DNA of 64,000 bases from Actibacterium mucosum KCTC 23349 (lineage in GTDB: Bacteria > Pseudomonadota > Alphaproteobacteria > Rhodobacterales > Rhodobacteraceae): the NCBI RefSeq assembly GCF_000647975.1, contig NZ_JFKE01000005.1, positions 248,001-312,000 on the forward strand. The letters are read 5' to 3'. Position numbers and translations under genes: made by a program. Of this stretch, positions 26,741 to 35,021 are shown in pieces; positions within the stretch are counted from its first letter, which is position 1, and the number at the start of each line of letters is the position of its first letter. The notes under the pieces were generated by a model, which searched no databases, was not told where the DNA came from, and worked only from the letters and a program-made list of their open reading frames with translations.

Positions 26741-27390
26741 CTGGCTTCGCGTTCGCGCATTGCGCGGGAATAGGCGTCATAGGAATGCTGCAGATGGCTT
26801 TCGCACAAAGTGACCAGCGTGGCGTGATCGCCTTGTGACAGCGCATCGATCATCGCGTGATGCTCTTCGCGGGCTTTCGACAGGGCGTTGTGGTCATCAA
26901 GGGTCGAAAAGCGCACGGCATGCGCTTGCATCGCTGCCTTTTCAATGGCCTCGGTCAGAAAGGCATTCGGACAAAGCGCAAACAGGGCCCGGTGGAAATG
27001 CAGGTTGGCCCGGAACAGGCCCGGCATATCCTGATCCTCGGCTGCTTTGTCGTGGCGGGATTGAATTGCCTTCAACTCCTCCAGTGCAAGGATCGATGCG
27101 GGCAAAGGTATCTGGCCTGCTGCGGCCGGTTCAATCACGCGACGAAACGCGTAAAGGGCGGCGACATCTTCGGGGTCATAGCTGCGGACAACGGAACCGC
27201 GGTTGGGAATACGCTCGACCAGCCCCATTTCCGACAGCTTTGCAAGCGCAGCGCGGGCCACATGGCGCTTGGCCTCGAACCGTTCGATCAGGTGGTCTTC
27301 GATCAATCTTGTGCCGGGGGTAATGACCCACAGCACGATATCCTCTTCCAGCGCATTGACGATCTTCTGAACTTCGTGATCCGTCCCCAT
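26737..27390 (-). CDS. GntR family transcriptional regulator with FCD domain
   Basis: A 217-residue regulator. The N-terminal winged helix is GntR-like (PGTRLIEDHLIERFEAKRHV, then ALAKLSEMGLVERIPNRGSV). The C-terminal all-helical FCD domain has the metal/ligand motif pattern DxxxH...H in LFRANLHFHRALFALCPNAF and HHAMIDALSQGDHATLVTLCESHLQ. FCD regulators usually sense organic acids or sugar acids and control a nearby catabolic gene; no such gene adjoins it here, so the target is unknown. Its 3' end overlaps the response regulator by four bases on the opposite strand, and it is divergent from a LysR regulator. Confidence 0.9.
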   Translation of the reverse strand: MGTDHEVQKIVNALEEDIVLWVITPGTRLIEDHLIERFEAKRHVARAALAKLSEMGLVERIPNRGSVVRSYDPEDVAALYAFRRVIEPAAAGQIPLPASILALEELKAIQSRHDKAAEDQDMPGLFRANLHFHRALFALCPNAFLTEAIEKAAMQAHAVRFSTLDDHNALSKAREEHHAMIDALSQGDHATLVTLCESHLQHSYDAYSRAMREREAS

Positions 27391-27607
27391 CTACCAACCT
27401 TGTTTTTCCATTCATCACCCGGACGGCAACGCGTGTCCCGCGCGTATTCAACCCGGTTTGGTGCATCGCGGCAACCGGGCTTGTTCGAATACGTTGCAAA
27501 CGTGCCACGAGGATGTGCCTCAACGCACCGGATTTCTGGTTCGCATTGGGTGCACATTTTGCTAATTTCTGTCGGATCGGATCATTTTTTATCCACCTGA
27601 GGGGCAG
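27391..27607. promoter_or_regulatory. Divergent gap between GntR and LysR regulators
   Basis: A 217-base region holding the promoters of two divergent regulator genes. I see no clear operator and no conserved small frame. It contains short GC-rich repeats (for example around ACGCGTGTCCCGCGCGT near 27430) and a T-rich stretch just before the LysR start. The only firm element is GAGGGG about 5 bases before the LysR ATG. Confidence 0.3.
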
Positions 27608-28486
27608 ATGCACGACACTGATTGGGATCGTATCCGGATTTTCCTTGAGGCCATGCGCGCCGGCAGTCTGCGCGGGGCGTCGGAAAAGTTGGGCGTGAAC
27701 CATGCCACGATCAACCGGGCGATCAGTCGGCTGGAAGAGACCTATGGCACGCGGCTGTTCGACCGATCAGCGGGTGGATTGTCGCTGACCCAACCGGGCG
27801 AGGCGTTGGTCGAACATGCGGAAGAGATGGAGGCGCAGGCGTTTCAGATCGCCCGCAAGATCTCGGGTCTGGACAGCCATCCGTCCGGTGTTGTGCGCGT
27901 CAGTATCTCGCCGTCGCTGGCGCACCGGTTCTTTGCACCGATCCTTGCGGGGTTCTCGGAGGCTTTTCCCGATATCGATGTACGGTTGATCGCCACAAAT
28001 CAGCGCAGCAACCTGGCTCGTATGGAGGCGGATGTGTCCATTCGCGTTGCCGATCGCGTCAGCGACGACGTGGTTGGTCGGCGGGCGGTGAAATTCGTGC
28101 AGGCGGTCTATGCCGCGCCGGAGTACGTGCAGCGCGTGGGGCCGCTGACACTGGGGGATGGCACGGGCGCGCATTGGATCAACTTTCGGTCCGACCCGAA
28201 ATGGATCAAGGCCAGCCCGTTCCCGAATGCCAAGCCACGCCATTTGATACCCGAGATCACGATGCAGATCGAAGCCGCCGCCGAAGGGGTTGGAATGGTT
28301 CTGGTGCCGACATTCATCGGCGACGCCGATCCACGGATAGTGCGGGTGCCCGATATCCCGATCCAGCCGGGCTATTCTATCTGGTTGTTGCTGCATGACG
28401 ACCTGCGTCATTCCGCACGTGTGCGTGCGTTTGTGGACTTTACTGCCCAATATATCAGCGAGCGAAAGCGGATGTTCACGCGCTGA
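27608..28486 (+). CDS. LysR family transcriptional regulator
   Basis: A 292-residue LysR-type regulator. The helix-turn-helix is clear at residues 8-65: FLEAMRAGSLRGASEKLGVN, then HATINRAISRLEETYGTRLF and DRSAGGLSLTQPGEAL. The C-terminal effector domain (about 90-285) follows the usual periplasmic-binding-protein-like fold (VRVSISPSLAHRFFAPILAG). LysR genes often act on an adjacent divergent gene, here a GntR regulator, or on the following LpxR-like gene 120 bases downstream. Neither link can be shown. GAGGGGCAG precedes the ATG as ribosome-binding site. Confidence 0.92.
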   Translation: MHDTDWDRIRIFLEAMRAGSLRGASEKLGVNHATINRAISRLEETYGTRLFDRSAGGLSLTQPGEALVEHAEEMEAQAFQIARKISGLDSHPSGVVRVSISPSLAHRFFAPILAGFSEAFPDIDVRLIATNQRSNLARMEADVSIRVADRVSDDVVGRRAVKFVQAVYAAPEYVQRVGPLTLGDGTGAHWINFRSDPKWIKASPFPNAKPRHLIPEITMQIEAAAEGVGMVLVPTFIGDADPRIVRVPDIPIQPGYSIWLLLHDDLRHSARVRAFVDFTAQYISERKRMFTR

Positions 28487-28605
28487 GGGGCAATCTGTCG
28501 ATAATTTGAAACTTTTTTGATTTCAGGCGCCCGCCCTATTGGTGCCCGAATCACATTGTTATAAAGTCTGCGCAAGCAGGCAAAAAACAAATCGGCAGGT
28601 AACTT

Positions 28606-29514
28606 ATGAATTGGGCGCTGAAACTGGCGGTCGCACTGGCTATTCTTCCCGGCGCTGTCGCAGCCGAGGATCGCACCCATCTGGGTGTTGGCCGTATATT
28701 CAACAACGACTTTCTGGGCGATGGCCACGACCGGTGGCGCACGGGATCGTACACACTGAGCGTTGTGCGCGGCCCGGAATGGACCGGTTCGCTGCCAGAC
28801 GGCGCCGGAGAGCTTTTGGAATATCGGTTGCGCAGCGAGATCATCGCACCTGCCAGCCTTACAGCACCCGCCGCGGGTGACCGTCGATATGCCGGTATCC
28901 TGTCCTTCGGCCTGCACACGCATTTCGAGCGCGGTTTGCTCGAGTATTCGGTTGGCGGTGACATGGTTGCCGTTGGCCCGCAAACCGGCATGGACGACCT
29001 GCAACGCGCCGCACATGAAGCGCTGGATCAGCCGCTGCCGACGAACGCGGCGGCCAATCAACTGGGCAATGCGATCTACCCGACGCTTGTTGGTCAGGCA
29101 ACGATGCCGCTGCCGATCTCTGACAGGTTGGAATCGCGCCCCTTTATCGAAGCACAGGTGGGTGTCGAGAATTTCGTCCGGCTGGGGCATGACTTTGTGA
29201 TTGGCGATCTTGGTCGTGATGACGTCTGGGTTCGTGACGCCGTAACCGGCCAGCTATACCCGGCAACGCATACCGCCGGCCCGGGCTATTCTGTTGTGCT
29301 GGGTGGTGACATCGCGATGGTCACCGACAGCCGGTTGTTGCGGGAAAGCGACGGTTTCAGTCTGACGAACGCGCGGACCCGTCTGCGGGCCGGCGTAAAC
29401 TGGCAGGGCGAAAAAGTCGGCGTTTTCTATGGCCTGACTTGGTTGGGTAAAGAGTTCAAAGGCCAAGACGACAGCCAGGTTGTGGGGTCTTTGAACCTCA
29501 GGCTGAAATTTTGA
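28606..29514 (+). CDS. LpxR-like outer-membrane lipid A deacylase
   Basis: A 302-residue predicted outer-membrane beta-barrel with a signal peptide cleaved near AVAA-ED (residue 20) and a C-terminal phenylalanine (LNLRLKF), the usual sorting signal. The start of the mature part, GRIFNNDFLGDGHDRWRTGS, matches the Asn-Asp and polar first-strand region of LpxR/DUF2219 proteins. VGPQTGMDDLQRAAHEALDQ corresponds to the periplasmic-proximal loop of that family, and alternating hydrophobic strands run to the end. LpxR removes the 3'-acyloxyacyl group from lipid A. The catalytic histidine cannot be assigned with certainty (FSFGLHTHFER is a candidate), so activity is an inference. It is followed by the Hint gene on the same strand. 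Confidence 0.8.
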   Translation: MNWALKLAVALAILPGAVAAEDRTHLGVGRIFNNDFLGDGHDRWRTGSYTLSVVRGPEWTGSLPDGAGELLEYRLRSEIIAPASLTAPAAGDRRYAGILSFGLHTHFERGLLEYSVGGDMVAVGPQTGMDDLQRAAHEALDQPLPTNAAANQLGNAIYPTLVGQATMPLPISDRLESRPFIEAQVGVENFVRLGHDFVIGDLGRDDVWVRDAVTGQLYPATHTAGPGYSVVLGGDIAMVTDSRLLRESDGFSLTNARTRLRAGVNWQGEKVGVFYGLTWLGKEFKGQDDSQVVGSLNLRLKF

Positions 29515-29558
29515 TTCCCATTATGCGAATCGGCGCTTTGCCACATGAGCTTCTTGTG

Positions 29559-29573
29559 TTAACGTCCCGTTAA
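29559..29573 (+). promoter_or_regulatory. CtrA-type binding site (TTAA-N7-TTAA) before the Hint gene
   Basis: TTAA at 29559-29562 and TTAA at 29570-29573 are separated by exactly seven bases, the full consensus spacing for the alphaproteobacterial cell-cycle and motility regulator CtrA. The site is also a 6-3-6 palindrome (TTAACG-TCC-CGTTAA). It lies about 30 bases before the ATG of the Hint protein. I noticed no other perfect site among the intergenic regions. Confidence 0.5.
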
Positions 29574-29603
29574 TAAAAAAATATTCGAGGCAGGCAAACA
29601 AAG

Positions 29604-30674
29604 ATGGGAACGGGCTTTCGCGGCACGTTTGTCATTCCTTGGGCGCTTACAGAAGTGGACGGGGTGCAGGGCGCACCAGGTGACGCTTTGACGGTGGGAT
29701 CGTCATGGCGGCGTCTTGGTGAGGCAACACGTGTGGATGGCCCGGCGGAACTCTTGCTTCTGGACGGCAGCGCCGAGGAAAGCGACATGCGCAAGCGTGC
29801 GGCTAAAACGGTGCACCGGCTGGTCGGTGCAGCAATGAATCCAGAACAATCGGTCCATGATCAGCCGGTTGAACCGTTGATCGACAGCGGCTTCGTGCTG
29901 ACCGATGGACAAAACAGTTACGTGGCAACCGAGATTGCAACCGGTGGTGGGCGACGCCCGCTGCTGATGTTTGTCGACGAGTTGCCACCGCAGAACCAGG
30001 ATCTGTGGGTGGTGCGCGTTCTGGCCGAGAACAGCTCGGTTCAGACCTATTACGAGCATCAGCCCAATGTCATCTGTTTCGCGGCGGATACGCGTATCGC
30101 GACACCTGAGGGCGTGAAACAGGTTCAGGACCTGTCCGAGGGCGATATGGTTCTGACCAAGGATGACGGCCCGCAGCCAATCTGCTGGACGGGACGGCGC
30201 CGGATCACCGGGGCACGCATGTACGCGATGCCACATATGCGCCCGATCCGTATTCGTGCCAGTGCTCTGGGCGAGTATCGGCCCGAGGGGGATCTTTTGG
30301 TCTCGCCCATGCATCGCGTGCTGTTGCAAGGCAAGTCGGCCGAGATGTTGTATGGCGAGTCCGAGGTTCTTGTATCGGCCCGGGATCTGCTGAATGACCG
30401 GTCCATAGCGGTGGATTACACGCTGCGCGAGGTGACCTATGTGCACCTGATGCTGGAGCGTCACCAAATCCTGTTTGCCAATGGTGTGGAATCCGAAAGC
30501 TTTCACCCGGCGGACACGTCGCTGGACGTGCTGGACCCGGATCAACGTGACCTGTTGTTAAAGCTTTACCCATCGGTTGAGCACGACCCGGAAACCTATG
30601 GCGGCCATGCGCGTCGTTTCCTGAGCCCATCCGAGGCGGCAGTTTTGCAACATGAGGGCGGTCTGAGGCATTGA
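29604..30674 (+). CDS. Hint-domain-containing protein
   Basis: A 356-residue protein of a type common in Rhodobacteraceae. The Hint (hedgehog/intein) domain spans about residues 155-305. It starts NVICFAADTRIATPEGVKQV with Cys158 as the potential nucleophile, continues DLSEGDMVLTKDDGPQPICW and ends LERHQILFANGVESESFHP. The N-terminal 150 residues are a beta-rich region with no recognised domain. The usual intein block around a C-terminal Asn and the downstream extein are absent, so this is not a splicing intein; self-cleavage is possible but unproven. Paralogues are often linked to secreted or RTX-like proteins. A CtrA-type site sits upstream, suggesting cell-cycle or motility-linked expression. 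Confidence 0.85.
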   Translation: MGTGFRGTFVIPWALTEVDGVQGAPGDALTVGSSWRRLGEATRVDGPAELLLLDGSAEESDMRKRAAKTVHRLVGAAMNPEQSVHDQPVEPLIDSGFVLTDGQNSYVATEIATGGGRRPLLMFVDELPPQNQDLWVVRVLAENSSVQTYYEHQPNVICFAADTRIATPEGVKQVQDLSEGDMVLTKDDGPQPICWTGRRRITGARMYAMPHMRPIRIRASALGEYRPEGDLLVSPMHRVLLQGKSAEMLYGESEVLVSARDLLNDRSIAVDYTLREVTYVHLMLERHQILFANGVESESFHPADTSLDVLDPDQRDLLLKLYPSVEHDPETYGGHARRFLSPSEAAVLQHEGGLRH

Positions 30675-30698
30675 CTCTGCCCTGCGCGGCTGTATAAG
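30671..30698 (+). promoter_or_regulatory. rpsD: Strong sigma-70-type promoter for rpsD
   Basis: TTGACT (30671-30676, overlapping the Hint stop codon) and TATAAG (30693-30698) are 16 bases apart and are followed by CCCGCC. Matches to the consensus are close for an alphaproteobacterium. Transcription would begin near 30705, giving an unusually long leader of about 150 bases before the rpsD GTG. Confidence 0.6.
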
Positions 30699-30704
30699 CC
30701 CGCC

Positions 30705-30854
30705 ATTCCCGGCCCCCGCGGCCGGGTTATTCATTGGTGTTGGTGGCCCCCGCAAGGGGATTCCTGTCAGGCCACGCGTCCCACGATGCGTTTGCCAAAG
30801 GACAACGCCCTTCATAGCTGCCACATGGCAGCGTTCTGACGAAGGAGATCAGCC
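30705..30854 (+). promoter_or_regulatory. Structured 5' leader of rpsD, possible autoregulatory RNA
   Basis: Three compact stems can be drawn in order: CCCGGCC/GGCCGGG (30708-30726), CCCC-GCAA-GGGG (centre near 30752) and GCTGCC-ACAT-GGCAGC (30817-30832). The last lies just before the ribosome-binding site GAAGGAG. The first stem, followed by TTATTCATT, could equally act as the terminator of the Hint gene. S4 is a known translational autoregulator in other bacteria; the link here is an inference. Confidence 0.45.
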
Positions 30855-31475
30855 GTGACCAAACGCACGTCTGCCAAGTACAAAATCGACCGCCGGATGG
30901 GTGAAAACATCTGGGGCCGTCCGAAATCCCCCCTGAACCGCCGCGAATACGGCCCCGGCCAGCACGGCCAACGTCGCAAGGGCAAGCTGTCGGATTTCGG
31001 CATTCAGCTGCGCGCCAAGCAGAAGCTGAAAGGTTACTATGGTGACCTGACCGAGAAACAGTTCCGCCGCATCTATGGCGAAGCCGAGCGTGTGAAGGGT
31101 GACACCGGTGAAAACCTCATCGGTCTGCTGGAGCGCCGCCTGGACGCGGTTGTGTACCGTGCCAAGTTCGTGGCCACCATCTTTGCCGCGCGTCAGTTCG
31201 TGAACCACGGCCACGTTACGGTGAACGGCCAGCGCGTGAACATCCCGTCCTACCGCGTCAAGGAAGGCGACGTGATCGAGGTGCGTGACCGGTCCAAGCA
31301 ACTGGCCGTGCTGCTGGAAGCCGTGCAACTGCCCGAGCGTGACGTGCCCGATTACATCGAGGCCGACCACTCGAAAATGACCGCCACCTTCACCCGCACG
31401 CCGGGCCTGTCGGACGTGCCGTACCCGGTGATGATGGAACCCAACCTGGTGGTTGAATTCTACGCGAAGAACTGA
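30855..31475 (+). CDS. rpsD: 30S ribosomal protein S4
   Basis: A 206-residue primary 16S-rRNA-binding protein. It starts [20 protein letters not shown], typical of alphaproteobacterial S4. The S4 RNA-binding domain is around residues 96-160 ([20 protein letters not shown], then [20 protein letters not shown]). Codon use is strongly biased toward C- or G-ending codons, as expected for a highly expressed gene. Translation starts at GTG (30855) with an excellent GAAGGAG site nine bases upstream. It is monocistronic and ends at a clear terminator, unlike enterobacteria, where rpsD lies in the alpha operon. Confidence 0.98.
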   Translation: MTKRTSAKYKIDRRMGENIWGRPKSPLNRREYGPGQHGQRRKGKLSDFGIQLRAKQKLKGYYGDLTEKQFRRIYGEAERVKGDTGENLIGLLERRLDAVVYRAKFVATIFAARQFVNHGHVTVNGQRVNIPSYRVKEGDVIEVRDRSKQLAVLLEAVQLPERDVPDYIEADHSKMTATFTRTPGLSDVPYPVMMEPNLVVEFYAKN

Positions 31476-31501
31476 TCTTCGCCGCCCTTTGAAGTTCCTG
31501 G

Positions 31502-31534
31502 AAAACCCGTGGCTTGGCCGCGGGTTTTTCTTTT
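31502..31534 (+). terminator. Rho-independent terminator after rpsD
   Basis: AAAACCCG (31502-31509) pairs with CGGGTTTT (31521-31528), followed by TCTTTT. The 8-bp stem and U-run are canonical. Confidence 0.85.
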
Positions 31535-31590
31535 GCGCATCTTGTCGCAGAGGGGCTGCCTTTGTCGGGTGGCCTGCCTAGATCAGCCCC

Positions 31591-32079
31591 ATGATCACGA
31601 TGAACAACTCCAACGCCTATATTCTGGGCCCGATGGGCAGCCTGGACTATTTTGACCAGCAATCCATCAACCTGCCGCGCGCCGTCACGCCGTTGGATGT
31701 GTGGAACCTGGCCATTGCCGACCCACCATCGTGGCTGCGCGTGGCGTTTCGGATCCGCGATGCGATTTCGTCGTTGTTTGGTGTCCAAGGGGCCGGCGGG
31801 TTCAGCGGAGCGCGGTTTGACGCGGTGAAGGCCGGGGATCGCATGGACTTTTTCCTGGTCGAACATGTGGCGCAGGACGTGTTGGTCATGACCGCGAATG
31901 ACAAACATCTGGACGTCATGATCAGCATTTCGACGCACGGCAAAACGGTGGATGTGACGGCATCGGTCAAGAACCACAACACGTTTGGGCGGGCCTATAT
32001 GGTGCCGGTGGGCATCGCGCATCGCTGGATCGTGCGGGATACATTGAAACGCCTGAAGGCGCGGGTGTCGGCCACCTAG
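31591..32079 (+). CDS. DUF2867-like protein
   Basis: A 162-residue soluble protein resembling the DUF2867 family. It has DYFDQQSINLPRAVTPLDVW near the start, LRVAFRIRDAISSLFGV in the middle, and FFLVEHVAQDVLVMTANDKH followed by LDVMISISTHGKTVDVTASV. Related proteins have a START/SRPBCC-like fold and no established function. The start is uncertain: ATG at 31591 gives the longest form, but ATG at 31600 is equally possible because neither has a strong ribosome-binding site. It converges with an AraC-type regulator, with the ends overlapping by four bases. Confidence 0.7.
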   Translation: MITMNNSNAYILGPMGSLDYFDQQSINLPRAVTPLDVWNLAIADPPSWLRVAFRIRDAISSLFGVQGAGGFSGARFDAVKAGDRMDFFLVEHVAQDVLVMTANDKHLDVMISISTHGKTVDVTASVKNHNTFGRAYMVPVGIAHRWIVRDTLKRLKARVSAT

Positions 32080-32834
32080 GTGTCGAAACTGGCGCGGTAT
32101 TCGGTTGGTGTCATCCCGGTGAACTCGCGAAAAGCCGCGTTAAAGGCCGAGATCGAGCTGTAGCCAACAGAAAGGGCCACGTCCGTGACAGGGCGTTTGG
32201 GATCACCCGCCAGTGCCTCGATCGCGCGGATCATACGCAGCCGCCGCAAGGTCTGTCGCCAGGTCATGCCCATCTCGTCAGCAAAGCGCCGGGCCAGTGA
32301 ACGCGGGGACAAGGCGACCTGCGCGGCTATGTCATCGAAGACCGGGGTGCCGGCGATCTGCGTTTCGGTCAGATCCATCGCCTGGGCCAACCGCGCGTCG
32401 CGGGGGATTGGCATCACCGCTGGGCTGGGCGTTTCGGCCAGTTTCCACGTGGCCTGGGCGAGGGCTTTGAACATCTGTTCGGCATAGGTGGGCAACGTCC
32501 CTTCGGGGTTTGACCATTGCCCGCATTCCATGACCAAGGCCCGCGCCAGCGGCGACATCTCGAACACACGCAACGGTCCCGGTGGCGGGTCCGTCAGGCG
32601 GGGTGCAAACAGCACCGACCGACAGGTCAGCGCCGTGGTGATTGTCACTTGAATCCGCGTTTGCGCGGCAATCAACGCTGCGCGCGCGGGCGGCAAAGTC
32701 CAGCTGCGCCCTTCATGCGTCAACCGCATCGCTCCAGCAGACGCGTAGAGCAAATAGTGCCGGTCCATCCGAAAATCGGTTGGGGGGGCGGGCGGAAAGT
32801 CCAGCGCGACGCTGTAGGCGAGGGGATCGCTCAT
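32076..32834 (-). CDS. AraC family transcriptional regulator
   Basis: A 252-residue regulator with an N-terminal cupin-like sensing region (RMDRHYLLYASAGAMRLTHE, about residues 20-100). The C-terminal double helix-turn-helix of the AraC family includes FDDIAAQVALSPRSLARRFA and PVTDVALSVGYSSISAFNAA followed by FREFTGMTPTEYR. The GYSSISAFNAAFR block is the family signature. A small ABM-type monooxygenase gene follows upstream in the minus-strand series (15 bases apart), so the two may be co-expressed. The effector is unknown. Confidence 0.92.
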   Translation of the reverse strand: MSDPLAYSVALDFPPAPPTDFRMDRHYLLYASAGAMRLTHEGRSWTLPPARAALIAAQTRIQVTITTALTCRSVLFAPRLTDPPPGPLRVFEMSPLARALVMECGQWSNPEGTLPTYAEQMFKALAQATWKLAETPSPAVMPIPRDARLAQAMDLTETQIAGTPVFDDIAAQVALSPRSLARRFADEMGMTWRQTLRRLRMIRAIEALAGDPKRPVTDVALSVGYSSISAFNAAFREFTGMTPTEYRASFDT

Positions 32835-32848
32835 GCCCCGATGCTAGG

Positions 32849-33151
32849 TCAAGCGGCGTCCTCGATCAACGCGGCGTTGTATCGGCGGCTTGAGGGCGGG
32901 GCGACCATCATCGGGCGCAACGCGGCCCCAAGCTGAGCAAAACTGTCGGACGACAGGTACCCGGCAAAGCCGCTTTCGGCCGCCCATTCATGGATCACGG
33001 TCACCAACATGTCGTCGACAGGGTCGGCGACCGGCCGGAAGGTCCGGCATCCCGGCATGGCGCGCACGGCCTGCGCATGGTCCAGAAGCAACGCCAGGGC
33101 AGCGGCGCGGTTGTCTGCGGTGGTTTGGAAATCTACGATGGCAACGAGCAT
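32849..33151 (-). CDS. Antibiotic biosynthesis monooxygenase (ABM) domain protein
   Basis: A 100-residue single-domain protein with the ferredoxin-like alpha/beta pattern of the ABM/YgiN family: VAIVDFQTTADNRAAALALL, then MPGCRTFRPVADPVDDMLVT and VIHEWAAESGFAGYLSSDSF. Members act as quinol monooxygenases or haem-degrading enzymes. The residues for haem binding are not evident, so a quinol-type or unknown oxygenase role is more likely. The ATG at 33151 is preferred to the longer frame from 33289 because it matches the family start and has an AGG eight bases upstream. It is on the same strand as, and next to, the AraC regulator and a methyltransferase. Confidence 0.75.
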   Translation of the reverse strand: MLVAIVDFQTTADNRAAALALLLDHAQAVRAMPGCRTFRPVADPVDDMLVTVIHEWAAESGFAGYLSSDSFAQLGAALRPMMVAPPSSRRYNAALIEDAA

Positions 33152-33162
33152 TCGGGGACCTT

Positions 33163-33765
33163 TCAGGACGTATGGCAAAGATAGGCAAGGCTGGTGCGTG
33201 AAGGCACGCCTTTGTCGAAGGGAATGACCTGTACACGTGTGAAACCGGCGATCTTGCAAAGGCCAATGATGTGTTGAGATGGCCACCATTTATGGCGCCA
33301 CTTCAACCAGATAACCCATTGGCAAATATGGGGTTTGCTGACAACCAAAACGGCGCGCCCACCTTCATTGCACAGGCCGTGCAGCCGCCGAACGGCATCT
33401 GCCGGATCATTGCAATGTTCGATCACATGGGCGGCTAAAACGGTGTCGTATTTTGTCGTTACCGGCAGCGATTGCAGCGTCGTTTCAGCCCGCCCCACGT
33501 TGCGGGTCATTGGGGTAAGGGCAGTCTGCGCGGTGTCCAGCATGCTGGCAGAAGGGTCAACCAGGGTAAGGTCGGCCGCCATCCCGTTTACACGCAGAAA
33601 TGCGTGTGCAAATTCACCCGTTCCGGTGCCAATGTCGCACACCCGTTTTGCGTGGGGCAGTTGCAGACGTTCGAACAGGCGACGATAGGCGGCGGCATAG
33701 CCAAGCTCGGCCAGCTTTGCGCCCCAATTCGGCGCGGCGCGGTCATATCTTTCGATCATGGTCAT
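33163..33765 (-). CDS. Class I SAM-dependent methyltransferase
   Basis: A 200-residue methyltransferase with clear motifs: motif I KRVCDIGTGTGEFAHAFL, motif II acidic end LTLVDPSASMLDTAQ, and the later YDTVLAAHVIEHCNDPADAV and GGRAVLVVSKPH. The starting MTMIERYDRAAPNWGAKLAE resembles ubiquinone/demethylmenaquinone-type small-molecule methyltransferases, but the substrate cannot be assigned. The ATG at 33765 is chosen because AGGAGG lies nine bases upstream; the frame to 33939 runs into the promoter region of hisC. It is divergent from hisC and lies 11 bases before the ABM gene, probably co-transcribed with it. Confidence 0.85.
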   Translation of the reverse strand: MTMIERYDRAAPNWGAKLAELGYAAAYRRLFERLQLPHAKRVCDIGTGTGEFAHAFLRVNGMAADLTLVDPSASMLDTAQTALTPMTRNVGRAETTLQSLPVTTKYDTVLAAHVIEHCNDPADAVRRLHGLCNEGGRAVLVVSKPHICQWVIWLKWRHKWWPSQHIIGLCKIAGFTRVQVIPFDKGVPSRTSLAYLCHTS

Positions 33766-33932
33766 TGGGCATCGCCTCCTTGACGTGAAGGTTAGTCCGA
33801 GCCCGGCAAATCCGCTTGTTGTGACGCGCCAAAGACACGCGTGTAACGGACTTTCAGTTTGCCGTGTTCTGAGGCTGGCCAACCCCCAAAGACACAGGTA
33901 GAAAATGAGGGCAATTTCGTGAGTATCAGTCC

Positions 33933-35021
33933 ATGGCAAAGTCGATCACTCCGCAGCCCGGAATTCTCGATATCGCGCTCTACGTTGGTGGCGCGTCCAA
34001 GATCGAGGGCAAGAGCGATGTGGTGAAACTCTCGTCTAACGAGAATCCCTATGGTCCTTCGGACCAGGCCAAAGAAGCTTTTGCGCGGTCAGGCTTGCAA
34101 TTGCATCGCTATCCGCCAACCGACCACGCGCATCTGCGCGAAGCAATCGCCGAAATTCACGATGTGGATGCGGACAGGGTGATTTGCGGTGTCGGCTCGG
34201 ACGAGGTCATCACCTTCCTTTGCCAGGCTTTTGCCGGGCCGGGGGATGAGGTGATCCACACCGAACACGGCTTTTCGATGTACAAGATTTCGACGCTGGC
34301 GGCCGGTGCAACACCCGTTGAGGTGCCCGAGCGCGAGCGTGTTGTCGATGTCGACGCCATTGTCGAGGCCTGCAATTTCCGCACCAAGTTGGTGTTCATT
34401 GCCAATCCGGGCAACCCGACAGGCACGATGATCGGTGGGAACGAGCTGGCGCAGCTGGCCGACCGTTTGCCCCCGCATGTGTTGTTGGTGGTGGACGCGG
34501 CCTATGCCGAATATGCCGAAGGCTATGACGGTGGCAAATCGTTGGTGGACGAGCGCGACAATGTTTTCATGACGCGGACCTTTTCCAAGATCTACGGGCT
34601 GGGCGGGTTGCGTGTCGGTTGGGGCTATGGCTCGCAGGACGTGATCGACGTTCTCAACCGCGTCCGTGGTCCGTTCAACCTGAGCGTTGCGCAAATCGAA
34701 ACCGCCGCGGCGGCATTGCGCGATCTGTCCTATACCGAGAAGTGCCGGGCAGACAACGCGCGGTTGCGGATCTGGTTGGCGGACGCATTGGCCGAAACCG
34801 GTGTTCAGTCCGACGCGTCATCGGCCAACTTCATTTTGGCGCGGTTCGACACGCCAGACGAGGCAGAGGCATGTTACGAGTGGCTGCGCGACGAAGGGAT
34901 TCTCGTGCGCAAGGTTGCAGGGTATAAGCTGCCCCAATGCCTGCGTATCACGATCGGGGACGAGGCGGCTTGTCGCCGTGTGGCCCATGTGGTGCGCGCC
35001 TTTCGGGAACGGAGTGAATGA
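33933..35021 (+). CDS. hisC: Histidinol-phosphate aminotransferase
   Basis: A 362-residue class II PLP aminotransferase for histidine biosynthesis, often also able to use aromatic substrates. It contains [20 protein letters not shown] (family N-terminal loop), the PLP-contact region [11 protein letters not shown], and the Schiff-base lysine in [20 protein letters not shown]. The ribosome-binding site is weak (GTGAG). The stop overlaps the start of the prephenate dehydrogenase gene (ATGA). This pairing suggests the enzyme also serves in tyrosine/phenylalanine synthesis, as HisC-type enzymes do in related bacteria; that is an inference. Confidence 0.93.
   Translation: MAKSITPQPGILDIALYVGGASKIEGKSDVVKLSSNENPYGPSDQAKEAFARSGLQLHRYPPTDHAHLREAIAEIHDVDADRVICGVGSDEVITFLCQAFAGPGDEVIHTEHGFSMYKISTLAAGATPVEVPERERVVDVDAIVEACNFRTKLVFIANPGNPTGTMIGGNELAQLADRLPPHVLLVVDAAYAEYAEGYDGGKSLVDERDNVFMTRTFSKIYGLGGLRVGWGYGSQDVIDVLNRVRGPFNLSVAQIETAAAALRDLSYTEKCRADNARLRIWLADALAETGVQSDASSANFILARFDTPDEAEACYEWLRDEGILVRKVAGYKLPQCLRITIGDEAACRRVAHVVRAFRERSE

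Noticed and set aside
29604..30674. Intein or self-splicing protein
   Set aside because: The Hint core is present, but the splicing C-terminal Asn and a C-extein are not, and the host part is not a recognised enzyme.
30699..30854. tRNA or small stable RNA before rpsD
   Set aside because: No cloverleaf or CCA end can be drawn. The stems are better explained as a leader structure.
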